NCBI RefSeq assembly: GCF_900176395.1
Contig: NZ_FWXL01000002.1
Span: 124,001 to 188,000, forward strand
Source of the DNA: Novosphingobium sp. B1
GTDB taxonomy: Bacteria; Pseudomonadota; Alphaproteobacteria; Sphingomonadales; Sphingomonadaceae
Direction: 5' to 3'
Length of the DNA: 64,000 nucleotides
Positions 54,079 through 61,616 of the stretch are shown here, one piece after another. A model generated the notes under the pieces. It was not told the DNA's origin. It saw nothing but the letters and a program-made list of their open reading frames with translations, and did no database searches. Each line of letters begins with the position of its first letter. Within the stretch, counting starts at the first letter, position 1. The position numbers and the translations under genes were made by a program.

Positions 54079-54759
54079 CTAATTGTGATCGTTCTCAAGC
54101 ACACAGGTCGACCGATCGAATGCGCTCGCCGCGTGGAACATATGTGCTCTCATCAGCTTGGCGGCCTCCTCGCCATCACCGCGCAGCACTGCCTCGACAA
54201 TCTCGCCATGTTCGTGCCGCGAATGCGCCGGACGGGTGGCCTCGCGCAACTGGGCACGACGAAACGCGGCCATACGTTCGCGCAAGGCCTTGGCCTGCTC
54301 CACGATAAAGGCGTTATGCGTGCCTTCGTAGATAGCGTCATGAAACAGCCAGTTCAGCCGGTCGTACTCGTCGATATCGCTTTCCTCGACCGCCCTCCGG
54401 CTCTGCTCGTGCAACTGCCGCAAGGTGGAGCGCTCCTGCGGCGTCATGCGCCAGGCTGCGAGCCGCACGCAGAGGGCTTCGATTTCTGCGGTCAGTTCGA
54501 ACATCTCGAACACGCGCGCAACCGTGATCTCGGCAACGACCGCCCCGCGCCGTGGCCGCATCTCGACCAGCCCCGACGCCGCCAATTGGCGCAAGGCCTC
54601 GCGCACGGGTGTGCGCGAAGCACCGAACCGCGCGCCCAACTGCTGCTCGTCAAGCTGCGTGCCAGGTACGAGCGCGCCACTGGTTATCTCGTCGGCCAAA
54701 GCCAGCCGGATCTTGTCGGAAAGAAGCGGAGAGCCATTGCCCTCTTGCTCGGAAATCAT
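54079..54759 (-). CDS. matR: GntR-family (FCD) regulator, MatR-like
   Basis: The protein of about 226 residues has an N-terminal GntR winged helix (EITSGALVPGTQLDEQQLGARFGASRTPVREALRQL) and an all-helical FCD domain with metal-binding-type residues (RLNWLFHDAIYEGTHN, HEHGEIVEAVLRGD). It is divergent from matB. The start at 54759 (MISEQEGNG) is preferred since a candidate operator at 54794-54807 would fall within the coding region if the ATG at 54801 were used. By analogy with Rhizobium MatR it represses malonate genes. The symbol rests on context as well as sequence. Confidence 0.82.
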   Translation of the reverse strand: MISEQEGNGSPLLSDKIRLALADEITSGALVPGTQLDEQQLGARFGASRTPVREALRQLAASGLVEMRPRRGAVVAEITVARVFEMFELTAEIEALCVRLAAWRMTPQERSTLRQLHEQSRRAVEESDIDEYDRLNWLFHDAIYEGTHNAFIVEQAKALRERMAAFRRAQLREATRPAHSRHEHGEIVEAVLRGDGEEAAKLMRAHMFHAASAFDRSTCVLENDHN

Positions 54760-54793
54760 GGTTGGTGCATGCCCACATCTAAGGATATCTGAA

Positions 54794-54807
54794 TCTTGCA
54801 TACACAG
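54794..54807. promoter_or_regulatory. MatR-like operator in the matR-matB intergenic region
   Basis: TCTTGCATACACAG agrees at 11 of 14 positions with the MatR site I recall from Rhizobium, TCTTGTATACACGA. It lies between the divergent matR and matB starts, 35 and 48 bp away. Confidence 0.55.
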
Positions 54808-54854
54808 CGGCTCAAAACAACCGCTTCTGCAAGCACGCATCGAAAGACACCGTC

Positions 54855-56402
54855 TTGGCCGAATTGCCTTCGAACGCCGCCCGCCAGACCGACATCTGGT
54901 CACTGTTCCGTGCCGCCTGCACCGCGACCCCGGATGCACCGTTCCTCCTTCTCGCTAATGGAACTGTCACCACCTATGCGCAGGCCGCGGCACGTTCGGC
55001 GCAGATTGCCCATGCTTTCCGGAATGCCGGCGTCCGTGCCGGAGACCGCGTCGCCGTGCAGGTCGAAAAATCTCCTACTGCCCTCCTGACCTGGCTTGCC
55101 GCGTTGCAGGCCGGCGCGGTGTACCTGCCGCTCAACACCGGCTATACGATTGGCGAATTGCGGTATTTCCTGGGCGATGCGAGCCCTGCGCTGGTGCTCT
55201 GCCGCACCGAGGATGCAGACGCCATTGCCGCGCTCTGCGCCGATCTTGCCCTGCCCTCTGTGCTGACGCTCGACAGCGATGGCACTGCCGGCACCCTGGT
55301 CGAAGCCGCGGCAGACCAGCCCTCCACCTTCGACCACGCTGCATCCAACCCAGACGATCTCGCCGCGATCCTCTACACCTCGGGCACCACCGGTCGCAGC
55401 AAGGGGGCGATGCTCGCCCATTCCAACCTTGCTTCAAACGCACTTGCCTTGCGCGATTATTGGCGCTTCACCGCAGCCGACCGGCTGTTGCACGCATTGC
55501 CGATCTTCCACACCCATGGCCTGTTCGTCGCCACGAACATCACCATCGCGGCCGGCTCGGCAATGATCTTCCTCAACCGCTTCGACGTGGACGATCTCAT
55601 TCGCCTGATGCCACGGGCCAGTGTGCTGATGGGCGTGCCGACCTTCTACAGCCGCTTGCTCGCGCACCCGGGCTTCACGCGCGATCTGGCGTCATCCATG
55701 CGCCTGTTCGTATCCGGGTCCGCGCCACTTTCGGCCGAAGTGCACAAGGACTTCCGCGCCCGCACCGGCCATGCCATTCTCGAACGCTATGGCATGACTG
55801 AGACGAACATGAGCACGTCCAACCCGTATGAGGGTGAACGCAAGCCGGGGAGCGTCGGCTTTCCGTTGCCCGGCGTCGACTTGCGGATTGCCGACCCGGC
55901 AAGCAGTGGACTCCTTCCGCAAGGCGAGATTGGCGTCATCGAGGTGAAGGGGCCAAACGTGTTCGGCGGTTACTGGCAAATGCCGGAAAAGACCGCCGAG
56001 GAATTCCGCGCCGACGGCTTCTTTATCACCGGCGACCTCGGCTTTATCGACGCGCAGGGTTACGTGCACATCGTCGGGCGCGCCAAGGACCTGATCATCG
56101 CCGGCGGCTTCAACATCTATCCCGCCGAGGTCGAAGCGGCGCTGGACGAAATCCCCGGCATTGCCGAAAGCGCGGTGATCGGCGTACCCCATGCCGACCT
56201 GGGTGAAGCTGTGGTCGGCGTGGTCAAGGCTTCCGATCCGGGGGTTGACGAAGCCATTGTCCGCGCCGCCCTGGCGGACCGGCTCGCCCGCTTCAAGCAA
56301 CCGCGCAAGGTCGTCTTCGTTGATGAATTGCCGCGCAATACCATGGGCAAGGTCCAGAAGGCGCTGCTACGCGAGACTTACGCCAACTTGTTCGCCAACT
56401 GA
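54855..56402 (+). CDS. matB: Malonyl-CoA synthetase
   Basis: This 515-residue AMP-forming ligase makes malonyl-CoA from malonate, CoA and ATP. It shows the P-loop YTSGTTGRSKGA, the motif YGMTETNMSTSNPYEGERKPGSVG, the hinge-region GDLGFIDAQGYVHIVGRAKDLIIAGGFNIYP, and the catalytic Lys region PRNTMGKVQKALL. The block AALQAGAVYLPLNTGYTIGELRYF is typical of MatB. It uses a TTG start in this frame; no better start is visible. It is divergent from the GntR gene and is followed by the malonate carrier gene. Confidence 0.9.
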   Translation: MAELPSNAARQTDIWSLFRAACTATPDAPFLLLANGTVTTYAQAAARSAQIAHAFRNAGVRAGDRVAVQVEKSPTALLTWLAALQAGAVYLPLNTGYTIGELRYFLGDASPALVLCRTEDADAIAALCADLALPSVLTLDSDGTAGTLVEAAADQPSTFDHAASNPDDLAAILYTSGTTGRSKGAMLAHSNLASNALALRDYWRFTAADRLLHALPIFHTHGLFVATNITIAAGSAMIFLNRFDVDDLIRLMPRASVLMGVPTFYSRLLAHPGFTRDLASSMRLFVSGSAPLSAEVHKDFRARTGHAILERYGMTETNMSTSNPYEGERKPGSVGFPLPGVDLRIADPASSGLLPQGEIGVIEVKGPNVFGGYWQMPEKTAEEFRADGFFITGDLGFIDAQGYVHIVGRAKDLIIAGGFNIYPAEVEAALDEIPGIAESAVIGVPHADLGEAVVGVVKASDPGVDEAIVRAALADRLARFKQPRKVVFVDELPRNTMGKVQKALLRETYANLFAN

Positions 56403-56457
56403 CAGACCGCGCACCGGCGCCGGCCTTGGGAGGGGCTGCCGACATGACTGCCGTACC

Positions 56458-57693
56458 ATGCTGATCCTGCTTTCGGTGGCGATCCTCGTCGCCATCTTCA
56501 TGGCTGCGGTATGGCTGCCGGTGAACATGGGCCTGATCGGCCTGGCCTGTGCGCTGGGCCTCGGCGTCCTCGTTGCGGGCCTGCCGGTCAAGGACGTGCT
56601 TGCGGGCTTCCCGGCAGATCTGTTCGTCACGCTACTGGGCATCACCTACCTTTTTGGCATCGCCAGCCAGAACGGCGCGATAGACTGGCTGGTGGCGCGC
56701 GCGGCAGCGCTGCTGGGCCGTCACACCGCATTCCTGCCCTTGCTGGTATTCCTCGTCGCGGCCGTACTTACTGCTCTGGGCGCAATGGGCCCCGCCGCCG
56801 TCGCCGTGGTCGCGCCGATAGCCCTGCGCCTTGCCCGCAGCCACGGCTTTTCGCCGCTGATGATGGGCCTGCTCGTCGTCCATGGTGCGCAAGCAGGAGG
56901 GTTTTCGCCGATATCGATCTATGGCGGCATCACCGCCAAGGTCCTCGTCGGCAGCAACATCGCGCCCGACCCGATGTACCTGTTCCTCGCCAGCGCGGCC
57001 TTCAACGGTGCCATCGCACTGGCCATCTGGGGTGTCTATGCTCGTCGCGAAGCGCAGGCGGGCGTCCACCACGATGGCGAGATCATTCCTGTCGCGCTCG
57101 ACCGAAACGGCGCCTGGACGCTCGCCGGTCTTGCCGCACTTGCCCTGGGCAGCCTGCTGTTCAAGGTCGACATCGGCTTCATGGCCCTGCTCGTGATCCT
57201 TGGCCTTGCCATCGCCGCTCCTGCCACGCAGCGTGGCGCGCTTGCCCGCGTTGACTGGAGCACGATCCTGCTGATCTGCGGAATCGTCGTCTATGTTGCC
57301 CTGCTCGACAAGATCGGCACGCTCGATGCCGCCAGCGCCACCATCGGCGCGGTGGGATCACCGGTGCTCGCAGTACTGCTGCTGTGCTACCTCGCCGGCA
57401 TCGTCTCGGCCTTTGCCTCGTCAACCGCCCTGCTTGGCGTGATCATCCCCCTGGCCGTGCCGATCCTTGCCGGCACCAACATTGCCGTCATGCCGGTGAT
57501 CTCGGCAATCTGCATTGCCAACACGATCGTCGATACCTCGCCATTCTCCACCAATGGCGCACTCATCGTCAGCAATGTCCCCGAAGACGAACGTCCGGCC
57601 ATGCTGCGCAAACTCCTCGGCTATGCCGCAATCATCGTGGGTGTGGGTCCGTTGCTCGCTTGGGCCGCGTTCGTCGGGCTGCCAGCCGCCTGA
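56458..57693 (+). CDS. matC: Malonate/dicarboxylate carrier, MatC-type
   Basis: This 411-residue permease has about ten to twelve membrane segments and the MatC N-terminal domain pattern, NMGLIGLACALGLGVLVAGLPVKDVLAGFPADLFVTLLGITYLFGIASQNG. Conserved features include GAQAGGFSPISIYGG and the C-terminal SFSTNGA-like element DTSPFSTNGALIVSN. I start it at the ATG at 56458. It is 55 bp after matB, which supports a role in malonate uptake for MatB. Confidence 0.88.
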   Translation: MLILLSVAILVAIFMAAVWLPVNMGLIGLACALGLGVLVAGLPVKDVLAGFPADLFVTLLGITYLFGIASQNGAIDWLVARAAALLGRHTAFLPLLVFLVAAVLTALGAMGPAAVAVVAPIALRLARSHGFSPLMMGLLVVHGAQAGGFSPISIYGGITAKVLVGSNIAPDPMYLFLASAAFNGAIALAIWGVYARREAQAGVHHDGEIIPVALDRNGAWTLAGLAALALGSLLFKVDIGFMALLVILGLAIAAPATQRGALARVDWSTILLICGIVVYVALLDKIGTLDAASATIGAVGSPVLAVLLLCYLAGIVSAFASSTALLGVIIPLAVPILAGTNIAVMPVISAICIANTIVDTSPFSTNGALIVSNVPEDERPAMLRKLLGYAAIIVGVGPLLAWAAFVGLPAA

Positions 57694-57747
57694 CCTTGCA
57701 TTTCAAAACTCGCCAGCTATCGCTTATCTCCCAAATGGGAGGTTGCT

Positions 57748-58860
57748 GTGGCATTCACGCATAGCGACCAGCAGGAACTGTTCCTGCCGCTGGTCGAGGG
57801 CGCGCATGAAACGCCGCCGTGGGGTGCATTCATGCGCAACCTCGTCGCGCGCACTCATGCGCGGCGGGCGTTCCTGATCATCACGCTCGCCAATGCCAGC
57901 GCAGCACAGGAGCCGGCGGTGCTGCACGTGGCCGCGCCGCGCGCGGTAAAGGAGCCGCCGCTCGATTTCCGCCGCATCGCCGCGCTTGGCCTGCGCCCCT
58001 ATGGTCAGCTCCGCCCGGGCCGGGTCTACACGATCGACGAGATGCTCGATTTCGACGATCGCCGCCGCCTTGCCATGCAGCGCGAGGCCCTGGCCGATAT
58101 GGGCATCCGCTATGGTCGCTGGCTGCGCGTTTCTGCGGCTGGCCTGGCTGATGCCTGGCTGCTGCTGGTGCGCGAGCGTGAGGACTTTTCCTCGTCGGCG
58201 GTTTCCACCATGTCGGCCATTGCCCCGCATCTCGCTGCGGCCCTGCGCGCGCTGGTGGCGCTGGCCGAACAGCGCCTGCGTGCCGCGATGGCACAAGCGC
58301 CGCTCGCGCGCCTCGGAATCGGCCAGATCGCCTTCGATGCCGCCGCGCGCGTCATGGCCAGCGATGCCTTGGCCGAACGCCTGCTCACATTCACCGTCGC
58401 ACCCGATCCGCGTTCGGGCAGGCGCCTACAGCTCCTGCCGGCGGTGGCAGCCGCACTTGAAAGGGCCTGCGCCAGTATCGCTACAGGTTCACACGATAGT
58501 GGCGAGGTATTGCTTGTCGATCCTGCCCGCGATCTGCACCTGCTGCTGCGCAAGGGCGACCTTGCCCTTACCGAACCCGCCGCCTCTCCCGCCGTCATCG
58601 GCACCTTGCGCATCGGCACGCGTGAGGGCGAGCACGCTGGCACCGCGGCGCTGCGAGAGCTTCACGGCCTGTCCGAGCGCGAGGCCGCCCTCGCCCAGCG
58701 CCTGAGCCGTGGGGAAAGCCTGATCGAGGCGGGCCGAGCGCTTGGCCTGACCGACGAAACAGCGCGCAATTATTCGAAGCGCATCTACGCCAAGACCGGC
58801 ACGCGCGGACAGGCGGACCTCGTACGCGAGGTCCTCACCGGCCTGGCTCCGCTGGCCTGA
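57748..58860 (+). CDS. LuxR-family regulator with GAF/PAS-like sensor half
   Basis: The 370-residue protein uses a GTG start. The C-terminal LuxR HTH reads LSEREAALAQRLSRGESLIEAGRALGLTDETARNYSKRIYAKTGTRGQADLV. The first 300 residues have no recognisable receiver motif and resemble a PAS/GAF-type regulatory region. It is 54 bp after matC and abuts the convergent SDR gene with no gap. It could regulate either neighbour group. The signal is unknown. Confidence 0.83.
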   Translation: MAFTHSDQQELFLPLVEGAHETPPWGAFMRNLVARTHARRAFLIITLANASAAQEPAVLHVAAPRAVKEPPLDFRRIAALGLRPYGQLRPGRVYTIDEMLDFDDRRRLAMQREALADMGIRYGRWLRVSAAGLADAWLLLVREREDFSSSAVSTMSAIAPHLAAALRALVALAEQRLRAAMAQAPLARLGIGQIAFDAAARVMASDALAERLLTFTVAPDPRSGRRLQLLPAVAAALERACASIATGSHDSGEVLLVDPARDLHLLLRKGDLALTEPAASPAVIGTLRIGTREGEHAGTAALRELHGLSEREAALAQRLSRGESLIEAGRALGLTDETARNYSKRIYAKTGTRGQADLVREVLTGLAPLA

Positions 58861-59538
58861 TCAGCCCCCGCGCGATACCGGAAGCAGCGCTCCAGAAATT
58901 GCGCGTGCACCGGGGCTGGCCAAGAACAGTATTACTCTGGCCAGCGCGTCGGGCTGTACCCATTGTGCCCAATCGGCGTCCGGCATGTCTGCACGGTTGG
59001 CCGGGGTGTCGATGATGCTTGGCAGCACCGCGTTTACCGTGCAGTCGCTGCCGGCAAGCTCTGCTGCCAGGCTTTCGGTCAGCTTGTGAACGGCCTGCTT
59101 CGACGCGGCATAGGCGCCCATTCCCGCACCCGCGACAAGCGCCGATCCTGCACCGATGTTGACGATCGCAGCGCCCGGCATGCTCTTCAGCGTTGGCAGG
59201 GCGGCGGCGGTCATCGTCACGCAAGTGGTCGCATTCATCGCGAACATCCGCGCCCACGTGCCCGGCGCGTCCTCGTCCAGCGGCTCCCACACGAAGCCGC
59301 CCGCCACGTTGACCAGCACCGCGATGCCACCCATCACATCCGTGATTTCGGCCACGGCAGCCGCAGCCTGTGTCGCATCTGTCAGGTCGACCCCGCCAAG
59401 ATCGAGACCTCCGGGGTTCGCATCGGCGGCTTGGGGCGCGAAATCGATCCGTGCAACCCGGTCGCCATTTTCGCGAAAGGCTGCGGCTACCGCCCGCCCC
59501 AGAACGCCGAATCCGCCCGTCACGACAACCGTCCGCAT
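58861..59538 (-). CDS. SDR-family dehydrogenase
   Basis: The protein of about 225 residues starts MRTVVVTGGFGVLGRAVA after AGAGGAGA. It shows a GxxxGxG-like cofactor loop (TGGFGVLG), NVAGG, the catalytic Ser (NIGAGSALVAG) and YAASKQAVHKL. Asp in VARIDF after beta-2 suggests preference for NAD. It is divergent from the second SDR gene, and the shared 164-bp region carries a strong palindrome. The substrate is not predictable. Confidence 0.86.
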   Translation of the reverse strand: MRTVVVTGGFGVLGRAVAAAFRENGDRVARIDFAPQAADANPGGLDLGGVDLTDATQAAAAVAEITDVMGGIAVLVNVAGGFVWEPLDEDAPGTWARMFAMNATTCVTMTAAALPTLKSMPGAAIVNIGAGSALVAGAGMGAYAASKQAVHKLTESLAAELAGSDCTVNAVLPSIIDTPANRADMPDADWAQWVQPDALARVILFLASPGARAISGALLPVSRGG

Positions 59539-59661
59539 CCCTGTCTCCTCTTGGATAAAGCCTGCCAGGACTCCTCGCAGCAAGCCTTGGGACTGGCAAG
59601 GTCCGGTCCTTTGTCTTTGCCTCTGCACCGCACAGCCAACGCTTGCCGCCATCCACCCAAC

Positions 59662-59682
59662 ATTGTAAGCAACACTAACAAT
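59662..59682. promoter_or_regulatory. 21-bp palindrome between divergent SDR genes
   Basis: ATTGTAAG-N5-CTAACAAT is a near-perfect dyad with a single mismatched pair. It lies 20 bp upstream of the plus-strand SDR start, so a bound dimeric regulator could control this gene and possibly its divergent neighbour. Confidence 0.55.
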
Positions 59683-59702
59683 ATCGGGCAGAGGAGCCAG
59701 CC

Positions 59703-60626
59703 ATGCAATCATTCCACAACGAGATCGCCTTCATCACCGGCGGCGCATCGGGCGCAGGGTTCGGGCAGGCCCTGGTCTTCGGTCGGGCGGGCGCACGCGT
59801 GGTGGTGGCCGATATCCGCACCGCCGCAGTCGAGCAGGCCGTGGCTGCGCTTCAGGCAGAAGGCATCACCGCCCACGGCATCACGCTCGATATCATGGAC
59901 CGCGCAGCCTACGCCCGCGCCGCCGACGAGGTCGAGGCCGTATTCGGCGCTCCGCCCAGCCTGCTGTTCAACACCGCCGGGGTAAACAGCTTCGGTCCGG
60001 TGGAAGATACCAGCTACGATGATTTCGACTGGATCGTCGGCGTGAACCTTGGCGGGGTGATCAACGGCATGGTGACGTTCGTGCCCCGCATGATCGCCTC
60101 GGGCAAGCCCGGCCACATCGTTACCACTTCGTCCCTCGGAGGCCTGATGGGCAGCGCGCTCGCCGCGCCCTATTCCGCGGCCAAGGCGGCGGTGATCAAC
60201 CTCATGGAGAGCTATCGCCAGGGCCTTGAAAAGCATGGCATCGGCGTTTCTGTCCTTTGCCCGGCCAACATCAAGTCCAACATCGCCGAGGCCAGCCGCC
60301 TGCGCCCAGCCCAGTTCGGCAAGAGCGGCTATGTCGAGAACGACGATTCCATCGCCTCGCTGCATTCGATCCACCAGCACGGCATGGACCCGGTCGAACT
60401 GGCCGAACACGTCAAGCGCGGCATCGAAGCGAACCAGCTTTACATCATTCCTTATCCCGAGGCCAAGGAAGGCCTCGCCGCCCATTACGCGCAGATCCTG
60501 GATTCCGTCCTGCCCATGGAGGCCGACCCCGAAGGCGCCCGGCTGCGCACCGAAGCCCTGCAGAACTGGGCGGCTGACCGCGCCCGGGTATTCATGGAAA
60601 GCAAATCCGCAAAATCAGGGGGCTGA
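59703..60626 (+). CDS. SDR-family oxidoreductase
   Basis: This 307-residue SDR shows TGGASGAGFGQALVFGRAG, NTAGVNSFG, Ser in TTSSLGGLMGS and YSAAKAAV, with a longer than usual C-terminal region (HGMDPVELAEHVKRGIEANQ and beyond) seen in many sphingomonad SDRs. The AspRxx element VADIRT suggests NAD preference. The ATG is preceded by GAGGAG. The esterase gene follows by about 56 bp, so the two may be an operon acting on an alcohol ester. Confidence 0.86.
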   Translation: MQSFHNEIAFITGGASGAGFGQALVFGRAGARVVVADIRTAAVEQAVAALQAEGITAHGITLDIMDRAAYARAADEVEAVFGAPPSLLFNTAGVNSFGPVEDTSYDDFDWIVGVNLGGVINGMVTFVPRMIASGKPGHIVTTSSLGGLMGSALAAPYSAAKAAVINLMESYRQGLEKHGIGVSVLCPANIKSNIAEASRLRPAQFGKSGYVENDDSIASLHSIHQHGMDPVELAEHVKRGIEANQLYIIPYPEAKEGLAAHYAQILDSVLPMEADPEGARLRTEALQNWAADRARVFMESKSAKSGG

Positions 60627-60682
60627 CATTGCGCCTGCGCACACTAGGCTAGGCAGCAAAACGAGAGAGGGTGGACAATCGC

Positions 60683-61612
60683 ATGGCACTCAACCCACAG
60701 ATCGAGATGCTGCTTGGCCTGATGGCGCAGTTGCCGCCGACCGATTACGAGACGATCACGCCGCAGGTCATGCGCGAAGGCCGCATGATGCCGCCGCTGG
60801 AAAACCCGACGCCGGTGGCAGAAGTGCGCGATCTCGCGCTCGACCTGCCTGGCCGGACCATCGCCGCGCGGCTTTACCGTGCCGAAAGCGCACCCTCGCC
60901 CGCTCCGCTGGTGCTGTTCTATCACGGCGGAGGATGGGTCGTCGGTTCGGTCGACAGCCATGACGAACTCGCCCGCGCGCTCTGCGCAGCCAGTGGTGCC
61001 GCCGTGCTCTCGATCGAATACCGCCTCTCGCCCGAAATACCCTTCCCCGGCCCGCTCGATGATTGCCACGATGCGCTGCTCTGGGCCGTCGACCACGCTG
61101 CCGAACTCGACATCGATCCGGCGCGCCTTGCCGTCGCCGGAGACAGTGCCGGCGGAAACCTTGCTGCCGCTGTCGCCTTGCGCCTGCGTGATGCCAAGGG
61201 TCCGGCCCTTGCCCATCAGTTGCTGATCTATCCCGTCACCGACGCCGATTTCACCCGGCCCTCGTTCGTGGAGAACGCCGAGGGCTATTTCCTTACCACG
61301 CGCGCCATGCAGTGGTTCTGGAACCACTATCTTGGCGATTGCAGCGATCCCCACCCAGAAGCCGCCGTGCTGCGCCACTCTGACCTGTCCGGCCTGCCCC
61401 CCGCCACAGTGATCGTCGCCCATTACGATCCGTTGAGAGATGAAGGCCTGGCCTACGCCGAAGCCTTGCAGGCAGCAGGCGTGCCGGTCGAAATCGAAAC
61501 CGCACCCGATATGATCCACGGCTTCTTCTCGATGGCGCCGATGGTGCCAGACGCTGCACCATACATTGCTCGCGCCGGTGCGCGGCTGAAGGCCGCTTTC
61601 GCCACCGGCTGA
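60683..61612 (+). CDS. Alpha/beta-hydrolase, HSL-type esterase
   Basis: The 309-residue hydrolase belongs to the hormone-sensitive-lipase-like family: oxyanion motif FYHGGGWV, nucleophile motif GDSAGGNLAAA, acid in YDPLRDEGLAYAEAL and His in DMIHGFFSM. No signal peptide is present, so it is cytoplasmic. I prefer the ATG at 60683; a GTG at 60671 is an alternative. It follows the SDR gene on the same strand and ends four bases before the convergent GGDEF-EAL gene. Confidence 0.87.
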   Translation: MALNPQIEMLLGLMAQLPPTDYETITPQVMREGRMMPPLENPTPVAEVRDLALDLPGRTIAARLYRAESAPSPAPLVLFYHGGGWVVGSVDSHDELARALCAASGAAVLSIEYRLSPEIPFPGPLDDCHDALLWAVDHAAELDIDPARLAVAGDSAGGNLAAAVALRLRDAKGPALAHQLLIYPVTDADFTRPSFVENAEGYFLTTRAMQWFWNHYLGDCSDPHPEAAVLRHSDLSGLPPATVIVAHYDPLRDEGLAYAEALQAAGVPVEIETAPDMIHGFFSMAPMVPDAAPYIARAGARLKAAFATG

Positions 61613-61616
61613 CAGT

